A stretch of 64,000 nt of DNA from Nicotiana tabacum (GCF_000715075.1 NC_134082.1:107858399-107922398), one strand, 5' to 3'; shown: positions 23,326-36,463, counted from the first letter of the stretch. Numbers and translations: made by a program. The notes: a model not told the origin generated them from the letters alone.

Positions 23326-23622
23326 TTTAGTATCATGTCTTTGCACCTCATGGGTTGATGTATAGCTAACTTGTCCAAAGGGGTCATAGTCTGAAGGCAT
23401 TATCCTCAAAGCCTGAAGATACCATGCCATGGCCTGAGGATATCTCAATACTGCACATCATTATTCAAAGGTGTCATGGTTCAGATGCACCATTCTCATG
23501 TCCCGAGAACATCATTTCATGGCCTATGAATCCCTTAACTCATGATTCATGGCCCGGGACGTCATGGTCTAAGGACATCATCTTCACTATCCAAAGACAA
23601 CCTTCATGGTCCAAGGGGAATT
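23326..23622 (+). other. E1 pre-LTR region with polypurine tract
   Basis: Degenerate repeats of CATGGTCCAAGG/CATGGCCTGAGGA type lead to a probable polypurine tract CCAAGGGGAA (23611-23620) just before the LTR. Confidence 0.5.
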
Positions 23623-25907
23623 TGCATTGTTGATTCCTAATTTTTCCCTCATATATTTTAAAATGCATATATACTTTCAAAATAGTGCATGAACATCAAC
23701 CAGTATTTTTCCATAATTTGCTGTGATTTTTAAAAGGATTTTAATTAATTTATTCCAGCATTTTTATTACCCAAAGTATTACTAATTGCATCACAAATAA
23801 TTTTATAATAATTTATTACTTGATTTTCATCATTTATATTCATATTAAGCTTTAATCATTTCATGCATAATTATATTTGTATCTTTAAGCTATAATTGCA
23901 ATAACTATGCAATAATAGCCTATATATGCATAATTACATTGTTTACATGCAAAATGGCTTTTTATACTTTTTATAATATTAAGTAATTATTTTAAATTAT
24001 TTTCATCCACAAATGACATTTTAGTCATTTATAAATTATTTTATAAAATTATTTATTTAAATTAAATGGGTATTTAAAATATAGCTCTTTTTATTAAATT
24101 TTTTCTGACCTACCCAATAGCCCAATACCCCATCTACGTTCATTATTCACCTCTTTGGGTACGAATCACTGAGATTCTTTTGATTCTGTGTTTACCCTTA
24201 AAATAAGGGTTCAAATCTTTTAAGACCTGTTTAATTTTGTTCTTATTTTTGTTAAAATCTCACCGCATGTCTATTTCCTTATGACTTTTTCATTAAAAGT
24301 TCTGTCTAATTTATCTTTCCTAAAAAACTAGGGATCATATCTTTAAGATCTGTTCTAGTTCCATTTATGGTTGAATATCTTCTTAAAAAATGTTGTGCAA
24401 TCTCTTGTGATTTTCGTATTATTTTTTGTTTACTCTAAAGTTAGTGCTCAGATCTTTTAAGATCTGTCCTAGTTCTATTTTTGTTGAGTATTTCCTTTAA
24501 TGTTCTCTTTTGCCCGTCTATATGCACTCTACTGCAATTTCTGTAAATCTGCTGACCAGCTTATTTGCCCTAAAATTAGGGCTCAGACCTGTTATGATTC
24601 TTATTTTTTTTCAATATTTTCCTATAGCCGTCTATATGCATGTTACCCTCCTTTGATTATTTTGACTGATTTTACTACCCTAAAATTAGGGTTCCAATTC
24701 TTATTTCACTTTTCTTACTGATTCTATCTATCTGATCTTGCCCGTTTACCTTAGCTCTGTTAATTAAAGTGTTAATTGATTTACTTGCCTAAATTGGGTT
24801 TTTGAATTTAGTACCTGTATTTTCTTATTAAGTTCTTACTCGTTTTTACCTTATTTGTGTACCCGTACTACTGACTGACTTGTATTCTGACTCCTAATTG
24901 ATTGTGGAATCAGTTCTTACTTATTTAACATCATTCTTAATTACTGATTGATTCCGTGTGAGATTTTCTTTAAAGTAAGTGATACTTACTCGATTCTATC
25001 CTGTTAATTGATTCATGATGACCTTAACTGATTGTTAATTTATTTTCATACTTTATTTGTGTGTGATTGGTTCATTACTTTATTTGTTTTACTCTGTTGT
25101 ATGCTATAAAAACCCTTCCTCTTTCCCCTTTAGAGACACTAAAACTCTTCTATTCTCACTACAAAACTTAGGCTCTCTCTCTTACTCCTGTTCTGATTTC
25201 TGTACTAAGTGACTATTATTTGGCCGACTGAAAGCCAATGCCAAATTGTTCTGGAACTTAATTGCTACTGCATCTTCACTTTCTTTCTTCTCAACTGGTA
25301 TGCCTTGGCCCCTATTATTCTGTTCTATATGCCTGATTCGATTAGTCTATTTAAGTTTCCAGCATGCTCCTGTTTTCTATATGACTACATGATCCCACTT
25401 AGTGATAATGCTAGACTAAGTTACTGTCAATAATGTGAAACCCTATCCAATTCAGCTATATGTTCCCTATTCTGACTATTATTAGATACTGTAAGCATGT
25501 AATGTGTGGCTAATTCTGTACGTTAGTTCAAGTAACTTTTCTTTTATGATTACTTTGAATGCTGGTATGAGTATCTAGGCTGAACAAACTTAGTTGAACT
25601 ATATGCTGAACATGAGTTTTGTTGTTCTCTGGTGCAGTTCTGTTACTATTCTGTATGTGCTGATTTCTAAACATGTTCCCCCTTACCCTCTATGTACTAG
25701 TTTTCAAATTGCTACTCTTAGTCCTTTAGGTTCCTACCACCCCCAGTGTGAGTACTGCATAGGGTCCTTGAGACTCCTTTGAACTCTGACATATTGAGGC
25801 TAGTTTTCCAATCCTTTATGAATTCTGTGTTGAATATATGGTTCTAGTGTGAGCATTGCCTGGAGTCCGTGAGGCTCTTTGGAAACTTTGACATACTGGA
25901 AGCCATT
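23623..25907 (+). repeat. LTR-A (E1 3' LTR, 3' truncated)
   Basis: Probable start TGCATTGTTGATTCC after the polypurine tract. Homology to LTR-B is patchy but clear: CCTCATATATTTT at the start, the TATA region, AAGCCAA near 25235, and GTGTGAGTACTGCATAGGGT near 25745. LTR-A stops at 25907, where LTR-B begins with the same TTTGCAT string; the U5-proximal part present in LTR-B (after about 28910) is missing. Confidence 0.65.
25105..25111 (+). promoter_or_regulatory. LTR-A TATA box
   Basis: TATAAAA in GCTATAAAAACCC, followed by a pyrimidine-rich start region. It aligns with the LTR-B TATA. Confidence 0.6.
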
Positions 25908-27864
25908 TGCATTCCTCATATATTTTTAATACATATAAATACTTTTACAAATAGCACATATGTAGTTATAAGCATGCATTAGTATTTTTTTTATAATTTT
26001 TTATAGTTTTAAAAATCTCCAAATCAATTTATTTCCTCTCCTTTTATTATATAAATATCCAATAACTATCCTTCATATTGCTTTTGTGGTGATTTAACAA
26101 TATAAATTCATTATTTATGCCAACATGGTGTCTAACTATTTTTAGTACATTTTTTGTAATTACATTTACATTTTTTAGCTAAATTGCATATTTTTGCAAA
26201 AATAGCCTATACTAATGTATAATTACATTATTTATGCACAAAATAATCTTTTATATTTTTAAAATATTAAATAACTATTTTAAATCATTTTAGTTCACAA
26301 AGATATTTTTGGTACTCATTTATTATTTTTTTACAAATGATTTAGTTATTAAAAGTGGCTATTTAAAATCTGGCCCTATTTTTATTTTAAGTCTGGTCAT
26401 AATGTGACCCAATACCCAGTCCAATTTTAACCTAAATATACCCAGCCCAAACCTAATGCTCGATCCGGCCCCAAACTCTTTCAATCTCGGTTGTTGATCA
26501 CAGAGATCAACGACCACAATCCACCCTTTCCTTTTTTAGTTTCAAACGACCCTAAACCCTAACCATTTCTCACACACATCCTCCATTGAATCCCTTCCTC
26601 TCTAGTTCTCTCTGAAACCAACCCCTAACCCTAATCGTCGTCACCCAAAATCAACCCCAAACCTTGGAATCCCTATCCGATCTATGGCGTCCTATGGCTG
26701 TACGAAGCCTCTACTTGTCTCCTATCCACTTGGTTGTTCGATTATGTGATTTTTGTGGAAAACCTCGAAGTGGTATGGTCCAGATCTCATTCAGAGCTTT
26801 TCAAGGGTTCGTCCATGGTTTGCGAGTGATTTTTATTGAAGTTCCATGGTTCAAATCTCTGGTTCAAAATCAGATTCTCCTTACCCCTCCCCTTTATCCT
26901 CAAAACCCTAAATTTTGGTCACGAATCCGTCCCGATCTTTGTAGATCTGGAAGGATTTTGAGTTTGTCAACGACTTTTCTTTAATGATCTCTTATTTCTT
27001 TACTGTTAACCGATTTTTAGCACTATATCTTGGGTCCTTTGCTATCTACTGCTTGAATCTCTACACACTTGAAAATGTTTTTGATTTTCTGTAATTTTTC
27101 TTTAAGTTTCTCTTATTCCTCTACTACTGACCAATTTTAAGCACTATAATACCTCAGGTTTTTGACTTCTATGACTAGGGTTTCCCAAAATTTTCTTTCT
27201 CCAAAACGTTTAATGATTTTGAGTGTTTAATCTTCTATTTCTTGTGTGTTTTGACTGATTTCATGAAGATTGCTTTAACCCTAACTTGTTTATGCTAAAA
27301 GCCCTAATTTCTCTACATTATTATTTAGATTCTGAGTTTTTCTAGGTTACTTGGGTATTGACTTTGTCCTATGCTTTGGTTTCTGTGATTCTTCTTAGCC
27401 TAATTCGATGACTTTTGATCCTAATGTGCCTCTTTTGATGTTCTTGGTTCGACTCTTCTACTGATTCTATATGTCAATGTTCATTTTTACCTATTCATGG
27501 TAAGCCTATATTTTTCTCTTAAAATCAGTAATTGATTTGGATCCTTGATTTATCTGCTTGTTTTTGTTAAGACCTATTCCTGACTATTTCCTTTATTTAC
27601 AATCATGAGTAGCTTTCTTACCTTGTTCGATTAACCATGATATTTACTGATTCTTTACCAATCATTTTCTTAATTAAAAAGCTATCTATTTACCCCTTAT
27701 TGCTCGTTTGATTTTCTTTCCTTAAATGTGTTCTGCCTTTACCGTTTGTTGATTACCCTTAATTAAAGGAAAATTATACTAAATGATGTATAATTGATTA
27801 TGTGGCTTCCTTAATTGTAGAAGGGTTTATTCCCTTTACCTTATTTTTTCTTGCTCTTAACTGC

Positions 27865-27871
27865 TATATAA
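27865..27871 (+). promoter_or_regulatory. LTR-B TATA box
   Basis: TATATAA in CTGCTATATAAACTCTCC, followed by an ACACTCTCACACTCTC initiator-like stretch. Confidence 0.65.
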
Positions 27872-29110
27872 ACTCTCCTTTACTCCTCACTTTGGGACAC
27901 GAACACTAGTTCATCTACACTCTCACACTCTCAAAAAGCTCCCTATTCTCTTCTGTTACTTGCAATTCTTATTAATCCAGCTGGCTGTAAGCCAAGGCTG
28001 GCTACTTGCACCATCTCTTATCTATACTCTATATTCTCTCCTTAATTGGTATGTTCTGATTCAATTCACATTCCAAAACTATGTGTTTTCTTTGTTGCTG
28101 CAGTTCATCAGTTGTGATTTCCAGTTCTATTTGCTATTCTACTCAATATGCAATCAGCATGCCTAGATTACTCTATCACTCAGCATGTTTAAGTTTATTC
28201 TGTTAAAAGCTATAGCTAGTATACTGTTTAGCATGTCAATCTTGCTTTAAATAATTGGTTCATTAGCATGTCCAAGCTGCATTGTGCGTTTATTATTTCA
28301 CCCAGCATGACCAAATTCTGCCTGTTCTGTATATGATTAGTATTTCTAAAACTTTGAATACTTCATGAAGTGTTTGTCTAGTTTGTTCATCTAACTCCAA
28401 CTCGCTCTACTTCACTAATGCGATGCTATTTGTGTCTAAGACATGTATATTCTCAACTTAACTAACAATTTGTGTATTTGTTTTCCATCACTAAGGTGCA
28501 TTGTAGGTGTCCCCTACCTCTTTCCCTTGTGTGAAGTCTGTTCTGAAACTGTGTGTTCTGTGACTTGCTCTCTGATCCTAAAAAATGTTCTTCATGTTTT
28601 CTCAAACTATTTCTACCCTAACTATGTACTGGTTTTCAGAAAATTCTTTCCATTAGACCCTCTTTCTACTGCTTACCAAATTCTTTCAAATCATTATGCA
28701 CTCTCACATTACTCTTAGATTGCTAAGTCCTGCCCCTCTGATATGTGTACTGCTTTGAGACCCTTGAGATCTCTCTGAACTCTGGCATATCAGGGCTGAC
28801 ACTTCCACACTGCACATGATCAATCTTTGTTTGAGGAAAGCCTGGGTGTGAGCACTGCCCGGGATCCTTGAGGTCCTTAGGGAACTTTGACACACCTAGA
28901 CATGAATTGGGCTATGGAACTTTGGGTATTTGAGATCAGTAAAGGCTTGGTACACCATAACTGTTTTGGGCCTGCTTCAGGCTCCTTATAGCTTAGCTTC
29001 TATGTATTTATGTAATTTATATTCAGTTCTTGGTCTGTAATAATGTAAACAAACATTAGGGTGATTAGTAAAAAAGGGTGGGTAATTGCATAGTGTGGGT
29101 AAAAAGGGTA

Positions 29111-29650
29111 GATAACATGCCTATAGGGTCTATTTCAATTCAAATGTGCTCGTTAGATAATATGCCTATAGGATCTGCTTGGGTTTGAATGCTTTACTCT
29201 CATATAATTAGAAGCCATGCCTAGAGGATCTGAATGAGCTTTATATTTAGATATCATGCCTATAGGGTATAAAGTAATTGAAGTTCCGTTTTCTTTACAC
29301 TGTGTATTCAAATTCGTCTCCTTAGAAATTATGCCTGTAAGTTCAAAAATCAGCTTTTAATAATTAGATACCATGCCTAGAAGATTTAAAATCAGTTGTA
29401 ATAGAAATCAAGCTTATAGGATCTAAAACTAGTTTAGTTAGATTTAAAATCAGTTTGACTCGTGCATGTCAGTTCTGAATTAGATTAAATAACCTACTCT
29501 TTTTGTGTTAATCAATATCACTAGAAAGCATGCCTATAAGATCCCAATTACCCATTTAAAACTGCCTACTGATTTACTGCCTTCCTGATTAACGATTAGA
29601 TACCATACTTATAGGATATCACTATTATACGCATAGGCAAGCCTATAGGG
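29111..29650 (+). repeat. Interspersed CATGCCTATAGGATCT motif in LTR-B
   Basis: About ten copies or near copies at irregular 40-120 bp spacing (29116, 29163, 29216, 29257, 29331, 29373, 29410, 29529, 29607, 29641). The core CCTATAGG is a perfect palindrome. Confidence 0.65.
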
Positions 29651-30625
29651 CGCCTTAAAATCGTGTAACTGTAAAACTATGTTCTGTTATCTGTAACTGC
29701 TCATATTCAAACAGGTCTAAAATCAGTAGGCAAGCTGAATAGGTCTTTGACACTTTGGTATAATTTCAGCTCACCTAGATATCATGTTCTAAGTTTTTCT
29801 CTTAAATACCTAGAAATGTTGTTTGAGACGTGCACTTACTCGTTATGTTTGTGGAGGTGAATGTGAGCCTTTATTTGTTCTCTTTAATGCAGTCCTAATT
29901 GTTTTGATTGACGCCTAGCTTTTTCTCCTTTAAGTACTTTAGGATGGTCTAGAACTACCCAAATTAGAAGTCCTAAATACCTCCAGGGCCACAAGGAAGG
30001 GACGGGTAGTGCATGCATAGGGTATCTTTCACAGTTGCTAGAACGCTTTAGGCTATGACCAAGGGGAGGGAATTGGGTAGTAAGGAATATAATGACTATG
30101 TGCTAATGTCACGTGTAACCCCTCGTTGAGGAGTGTTTATCGGGCATTGTGTGGGTATGATCCTATAGGCTAACCAACCTAGGGCCCCTCTTCCCAACTC
30201 CCGTTGTTTAAATAAATTTACTTTTCTTTATATATGTGCCACTTGTTCAAACCTTTTCCCTTGTTCCATTACTTGAATCATACATGTGCTTAGAATGTCA
30301 AAACATGGCTTTACTTGCAAGTACGAGTTTAAAATGTTTATTTGTTAAAATGACTAATTCACATAGTTTAATTTCGACTGGGACCCACCGTTGTGGACCG
30401 CGAGGGTGCCTAACACCTTCCCATCAAGGTTATTTGAGCCCTTACCCTAATCTCTAGTAATGCAAACTAGTCCATGAGTTAATTGCTTAAGGTGCCCTAA
30501 CGAACCATAATATGTTAGGTGACGACTCTTCAAATATCCAATTCCCAAAAGGAAACGAGTTATACCCCCCATGAATGTCGAAACTCGAACTTCCCCGTCA
30601 AAAAAGGAAAAAAAGGGCCGCGACA

Positions 30626-31173
30626 TATGTTATCATGCAAATACTTGACAATGTGTTGTTTTATTTTTGCATAACTCCATACTCAACATCATATTCTACT
30701 CTTGCGTACTAATATCATAGCAACACTTGATGAGTGTCCGCGCACTTCCTAAAATCACCCTTTAAATTTGGAAAGGCTTATTTGCGGTAAAACTAGCCGA
30801 TCAGCGGTGCAGTCAACAATTCCGTGCCTTTCCCCCTCAAGTTGTCCGCTTGAGGGTACCAATCTAGATTTCTATAGAAACCTTGCTCTGATAAATAACT
30901 GTACATGCATCATGGTCAAACCTAGTCGTAGTTAATATGCTGTCCACATAATAACCCCCCCTAAGAAAACCTTGTCTAAAGTCCACTGGGATTTACATAA
31001 TCCCAATGGACGCAATCAGGATATGTGCATTATCTGGAGAGATAAATGCCGACATGCTAATCGTTAATGTGTAAGTAGTCGAATCCGGAGGGGGCAAGGG
31101 TCTAACTCTGTTTATTTTGCAGAAAATAAGGCACAAAGTCCCCAGGTTCGTCATGGTCTGAAGTATACCACCG
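30626..31173 (+). other. E2 leader without a recognisable primer site
   Basis: Directly after the LTR end the tRNA-Arg primer site seen in E3 and E4 (TGGCGACTCTGCTGG) is absent, so it was probably deleted. The leader still has TTTTTGCATAAC near 30665, like E4, and a TTTATTTTGCAG string (31114-31125) just before ORF1 that resembles a splice acceptor. Confidence 0.5.
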
Positions 31174-32666
31174 TTGTTGTTGGACTGGTGGGAAAATATT
31201 TCGCCAAGCGATAAAAATCACGTCAAAAGGGTTCTTGGAAATTTACCTTCTTTATTGGATATCCAACCAAACAACATGCTGATCAAAGCTACTACTATTT
31301 TCTGGGACAAGGAAAGAGTTGTATTCCGTTTTGGTGGCATAGAAATGACTCCTCTCCTAGAGGAAATCGGAGGGTTCGCTGGATTACCATGGGATAGTCC
31401 CGGTTTACTAGTACCAGAAAACCGCAATACTAGGCGATTTCTGAAAATGATGGGTCTGAGAAAGAATGATGACTCAGAGTGCCTGAAGAAGTCTTACATA
31501 CCTTTTGACGTCCTCTATGAACGATACAAACACAACAAATCTTACCTTATCTTCCATGACAAATTCTCCATCACTTTCTTAGTTTGGACTCCATCACTTT
31601 CCAAGGGGACAGAATTTACACCAGGTTGGCCATGGTAACCAGAGCTTTAATGGAGGGAATTGAGGGACAAACCTATACTATTGTCCCGATGATCGTAGCA
31701 GACGTATACCGGGCTCTGGATTGTTGCAAGAATGGATTCAAACACTTCGAGGGTTGTAACTTGTTATTACAGATTTGGTTGTTAGAACATCTTCAGAGGG
31801 GTCAGTACCGCCAAGAGTTTCCACGAAGAACATGGAACAATCACATCGCTTTCCACCATCCTAAAAGAATGACCTTTATCCCAAACAGATTTGCACAACC
31901 GGAGAATGCCACAGAATGGGCACGGTTTTCCAGCAATTTGATCGAGGACCAAATTCATTGGATGTTCGAGTGGTTCCCTACCAATGAATTCATCCTCAGA
32001 TCCAGGGACGTTCCGCAATTTGTGCTGATTGGGTTAAGGGGAATACATCACTATGTTTCTACCATGGTTGTGAGACAAGCTGGTAGAAAACAAGTCATAC
32101 CACGAGTCTCCAAAATGAGTCATTACAGAGCAGATTTTCAGGGTGACGCCATTCCATACAAATGTGAGGCCCAACACATGTGGCACTTGAAGATTATTGT
32201 GGAAAAGGATACCATCGAGCTATATCGATATCATGTCGGTCATGTGTATTTCTACCCCTCATGGTTAGAAGATAACATAGTAGGAATATTCGAGCCAAGG
32301 GTTGGTCAAGGAAATATGGTCATAGATGAAGTCGCTGAAGCACAAATGATGTATCAGAGGCTACGCAAGAGGGTCCTTGAATCCGAATCCAAGCATCTGG
32401 TGCAACACAAGTTCGACATGGAATCAATTAACGAGTGGAAAGAAGTGGCTACAAGGTCGGCAGAAAGGTTAGAGTACTTGGATCAGGGTCTAATGGAGAT
32501 GGAATGGAATATGAGGAAAAGGGTCGTAAATTGTCAGAATGCAGAGGGCAACGAAGGAGGACATCTAGCAAGGGCATACTTTCTGCTGGAAATGCATGAC
32601 CTGGGGAACCTGATTGATGGAGCCAAGAGGGCCAAATATGGAGAAGGTCCCTCCGGGACCAAGTAG
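31174..32666 (+). pseudogene. E2 ORF1, plant mobile domain protein, frameshifted
   Basis: The first part (31174-31638) starts LLDWWENISPSDKNHVKRVL and contains the plant mobile domain pattern (FWDKERVVFRFGGIEMTPLL, EEIGGFAGLP). The frame is lost near 31590-31620; compared with E3, roughly 20 residues around the ..WQRCR.. segment are missing. The second part (to 32666) continues RLAMVTRALMEG.., TIVPMIVADVYRALD and a long charged, coiled-coil-like tail. Such proteins are encoded upstream of gag in Ogre-type elements. Their function is unknown; the domain is also found in host MAIN-like proteins. It is broken here. Confidence 0.8.
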
Positions 32667-33132
32667 ATTAGGTTTATCTGTTTTGAGTCATTTTGAAATT
32701 CAAATGTTATAAGGCAGATACCATTAGTAACTCATTTATTTATCATCATTTTTTGGTTCGTCCTATTTATTGCATTAATGAAATGAGGCATTTTATTTGT
32801 CGCTAGGCCTACCTCGGGCACAACGAGGCTCTCCAAATTAGGATGCAAATTTTCATTTCCGCAATACGTGTTTAAATCCTGCAAATGCTTTTTAGAATCC
32901 CTATTGACTTGTCTACCTTTATTTTTCTTTATTTTGATTATTCCCATCCCCAAGGTTGGTTCGCACCTACTGGCATCGTCAACATATCACACTAGATCTA
33001 GAAGCCCTCCACCTTCTCCTCCCCCGAGTAATTCGAAAAGCAAAGGAAAAGCTAAGATGGGTGATCTGTGTGGTATCTGAAAAGAAAATGCTGAGAATAT
33101 TGAAACTTCAAACGGTCGAAGTACTCTAGCAC
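32667..33132 (+). pseudogene. E2 ORF1-gag spacer and start of gag
   Basis: After the ORF1 stop comes about 290 bp of spacer, then a short open stretch (about 32960-33079) encoding ASSTYHTRSRSPPPSP and SKSKGKAKMG, Ser/Pro/Lys-rich as at gag N-termini. A TGA follows, and E3 cuts the sequence at 33132. Assignment to gag is by position. Confidence 0.4.
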
Positions 33133-35384
33133 TGTCACACCTTTTTTTTTTTAACCAAACCTCACTTAACCCTCTTAAATTAATAAAAAGATTTAGTAAA
33201 GAACGAAAAGGGTTTTCCAATTAGAACGTGACAAAATTGTATTAAAGAGGAAAATAACTCAGAGTCGCCACCTGACATTGATTTCGGTGTGCCAGGTCAC
33301 CGTTTTTAAAAATAATTTTCCTTTAAAACACTTTGAACTCCAAGACATAAGTCCGCACCAGAGATTCAGGTAAAGGGGTTCATTTGACTCGGGGAGAAGG
33401 TGTTAGGCATTTCCCGAGTTCCGTAACTAGTACGGTTGCATACTTGATCTAATCGGCTTTTAGAAAATTCGAATTGAGGTAAAACAAACACAGAAAAATA
33501 AACACACACAAGGCTCAAGGTCGTCCTCACCTAATAAAAGAAAAATAAAAATAAAAGACTACAAGCTCTACTTTCGGCCTCCAAATACAAGTACTACGGG
33601 GCATTCCCCGGAATAAAATATATACAAGTCCTTCGGGGCATTCCTTGGATAAATTTAACTAAGGGAACGACCCCTCGCCTCGAAACGAACAAAATCCTAA
33701 GGCTTGCCTATCCAAGTGATGACGGCCTAAACATGCTCCTAGCGAATAATATCATCAATAAAGAAAAGAACTAAATAAAAGAACTAAGTAAAAAAACAAT
33801 TCAATTCATGCTCATGATTCGTTTTTAACTTTTCATTTTTATTAGGCCGAGCCCGATACCTAAAGCATGGAGACAAGTCAATTGCTTATGGGCTTCGACC
33901 TTTCCAACACCCCTCCACGATCCAATTTCAAGCAAATCAAACTAGACAACTAGAGTTTCCAAACACACATACGGCATCCAAAGTCCAATCACGTAAGCAG
34001 AGAAAAGAACGAGACAACATAATAACAATAGCCATAGTAATAATGATAATATCACATACTAAATAATAGATGAAGAAAAAGGCAGTGAATAAAATATAAT
34101 AAAAGTTAAATATTTACCTTATCAATATATATATATATATATAATAAAGTTGTTTAGTACTTAAGCAATTCTACGATGCACTATCTTGACGAGGACTTAT
34201 ATCCACTTAAACCAAGTCAAATACTCCCAAGACTATCCAAAGAAAATTCCAATGCTCAGAATAATAAATTATCTTCAAAGATGTAGGTGAGCACATGAAA
34301 GTTGGGCATGAAATCAACACAATCACAATGAGCCTAATAATTCAACTACGATTCATATGAAAACCAAGAAAATCCATCAAAACAATTCAGGTGACCATTA
34401 AGTTAAAACGCTAATATCCTTGTTTCTATTTCCATTTTTTAAAGCATTTTTAAAAAAAAAAAAAAAAAACTTAACCCACAGCAACAAAATTCGAATGGAT
34501 TCAAGATGAGCAAAAAAATCACAACACCGAGTCCAACTACAACCAACAAAATAGATTTTTTAAAATTGTGAGACATCCACGCAAAGAAGGATTTACGTTG
34601 AAACATGTATCATTTGAACACTAATATCTTCTTTATCAAAGGAATTAATCAAAAACAAAACTGGTTTTACCAACAATATGACATGTATCACTGATTCATG
34701 ATTCATTTAATAATCGTAGGACCAGCTAACTCAAATCACATATAAAGCTAAGCATAGAGATTCAGGGACAGCGCCTCAAAACATTGAAACCAAGTCAAGT
34801 GCAGCACATCAAATGACAAGAACAGATTGACAAATAGCGTTCTCGAGCACAAATCGCAACTAGATACTAATTTTATACACAACCTCTACTAAAATATGAT
34901 CAAATATCTATCACTATAGAAATGAATTCCTCACGACTCTTATCATACTTAATGATATCAAGAAATAAGATTATTAGGGGAGAGAAACGCACATGAATGG
35001 AAACCTTTTAATTAATTGATTGAAGAGGGCAATTACAAACAGAGTTCTGGCGTCAAACTTTAATCCAAAAGACAATGATGTAACTTGGATAAACAACCAC
35101 GAACGGATCTCAAACAGCAACACAAAGTAATCGAAACCAACAATATTCAATCCAACTCCACCTCGAATTCAATCCAACTCCATGGGAAAAAATTCAAAAA
35201 TCAGAAACTCCCGTGCATTTTCAGATTCTAGAGGTAGAAAAAGCAGCCCTCTTTTTTTTTGTTGTTTTTTTTCCTCTTTTTTATGTCAATGAAAAATCAG
35301 AAGAAAAGTTGGAAAATCAAAACTAAGCCCTAGCTTTCCCGTCTTTAAAATTTTTCTCCCCTTCCAATCTCTGTCCAAATCCAA

Positions 35385-35391
35385 ATATATA
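35385..35391 (-). promoter_or_regulatory. E3 LTR TATA box
   Basis: Minus-strand CTATATATTTGG following GAGAGAGGG; the only good TATA candidate in this LTR apart from the (TA)n run. Confidence 0.45.
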
Positions 35392-36123
35392 GCCCTCTCT
35401 CGAAGCTTCTCTCCTTCATTGGCAAGAAATCGCAAAAACCCTTCAAAAATTCCGAAAATCCCACCAAAATTCCAAAAATCTCCTTCTTTTTGGTAAAACT
35501 CTGGGCAAATGGAGGGGTATGATTAATTTTCATTAATCATATCCGACCCTTCGTCCATCATCTACCGTTGAAAGAGATTCACGTGTGAGAGAGCAAAACA
35601 AAACACGGATTCAAACTAAAATCGGTTATTTGTCAGGCCACGTGGAAGAAAGAGAGAAGGGAAAGGGGGACCATGAGTTAACTCGCCGGAATCAGTGAGT
35701 TTTCCGGCGAGTCTTGGACGGGCAGAAGGCGTGGGAGTTGGGGGGGGGGGGGGGGCGCCATTTGGTTAGGGGTGTTTAATTTTAGGGTTAGATAAATATT
35801 TGGTTTTTATATTATGGTGGGGAGGAATTGTGGTCGTTAGATCTAGGTGTTTGAACGGCTGAGATTAAACGAAATTGGGGCGGGTTGGTGGGTATTTGGG
35901 GCGGACTTGGGCTGCTGGGTTGGGTCAAGGTAATGGGTCAGCTAGGTTGAAGGGATTATGGGATTGGGTTGCCCCAATTTGGGCTTCTTCTTGCCCGAAA
36001 TTGGGACAAAAATTTGGGATTATAACCCTTTAAATCCATCAATTTAAAAACTTAAACCTTTTCTTTATAAAATGATTTAAAATTAACTCTAACTAATTTA
36101 AAGTAAACTATATCATACTATGA

Positions 36124-36126
<3 letters not shown>

Positions 36127-36178
<52 letters not shown>
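36127..36178. repeat. (TA)n microsatellite in the E3 LTR
   Basis: About 26 TA dinucleotides without interruption. Confidence 0.95.
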
Positions 36179-36180
<2 letters not shown>

Positions 36181-36450
36181 TTTTATATAAATTATTATAT
36201 TCAAAATAAAAGTGAGAATCATGGTAAAAACAAGATATATTGCTATAAAAATATTAATAACCTAAACTAAATAGAATAAGATAGAATACGAAACTATTTT
36301 TGTATTGTTTTCAATTTTTGTGCCTTAAAAATAGAATTAAAATTAGTAATAAAGTAATATCCTATAGAAATAAATTCAAATAAATATCCTAAAAATATTA
36401 GGACTATTAGAGGTGATTCTAATGCGTGGGTCAAAAATTATATGTCTACA

Positions 36451-36463
36451 GCTGCCCCTCTTT
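36451..36463 (-). other. E3 polypurine tract
   Basis: Minus strand AAAGAGGGGCAGC directly before the LTR. The same 13 bases precede the E4 3' LTR. Confidence 0.9.

Larger units (their letters stand above)
19740..25907 (+). mobile_element. E1: 3' half of a Tat/Ogre-type Ty3/gypsy element
   Basis: Order: end of RT-linked RNase H, second (archaeal-type) RNase H, integrase, a structured 3' untranslated region with a hairpin array, a polypurine tract and a 3' LTR (LTR-A). Two RNase H domains in tandem before integrase mark the Tat lineage. Everything upstream (LTR, gag, protease, RT) is missing, and LTR-A is cut at its 3' side. Confidence 0.8.
25908..30625 (+). repeat. LTR-B (E2 5' LTR, about 4.7 kb)
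   Basis: Begins at TGCATTCCTCATAT and ends GGGCCGCGACA. Contains a hairpin GGTTGTTGATC/GATCAACGACC (26489-26515), a TATA box (27865), a scattered CCTATAGG motif (29111-29650), the conserved GGGTGCCTAACACCTTCC (30404-30421) and TGACGACTCTT (30520-30530), all shared in form with LTRs of E3 or E4. Small ORFs inside have no protein signature. Confidence 0.7.
25908..33132 (+). mobile_element. E2: 5' part of a Tat/Ogre-type element
   Basis: LTR-B, a leader, ORF1 with a plant mobile domain and the first codons of gag, all plus strand. It is interrupted at 33132/33133 by E3; the remainder would lie beyond the window. Homology of its LTR to LTR-A shows that E1 and E2 belong to related families. Confidence 0.7.
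33133..36450 (-). repeat. E3 3' LTR (3318 bp)
   Basis: Element sense: starts TGTAGACATATAATTTTTGA after the polypurine tract and ends GGTGTGACA at 33133. Includes a TATA box, the GGYCGTT..AACGRCC hairpin (near 35830-35860), the TGCCTAACACCTTC motif (33392-33411) and a primer-site look-alike TGGCGACTCTG (33270-33260). A run of about 15 Gs lies near 35741. No gene. Confidence 0.9.

Noticed and set aside
26664..26984. 106-codon ORF in LTR-B
   Set aside because: No family signature; in an LTR with many short open frames.
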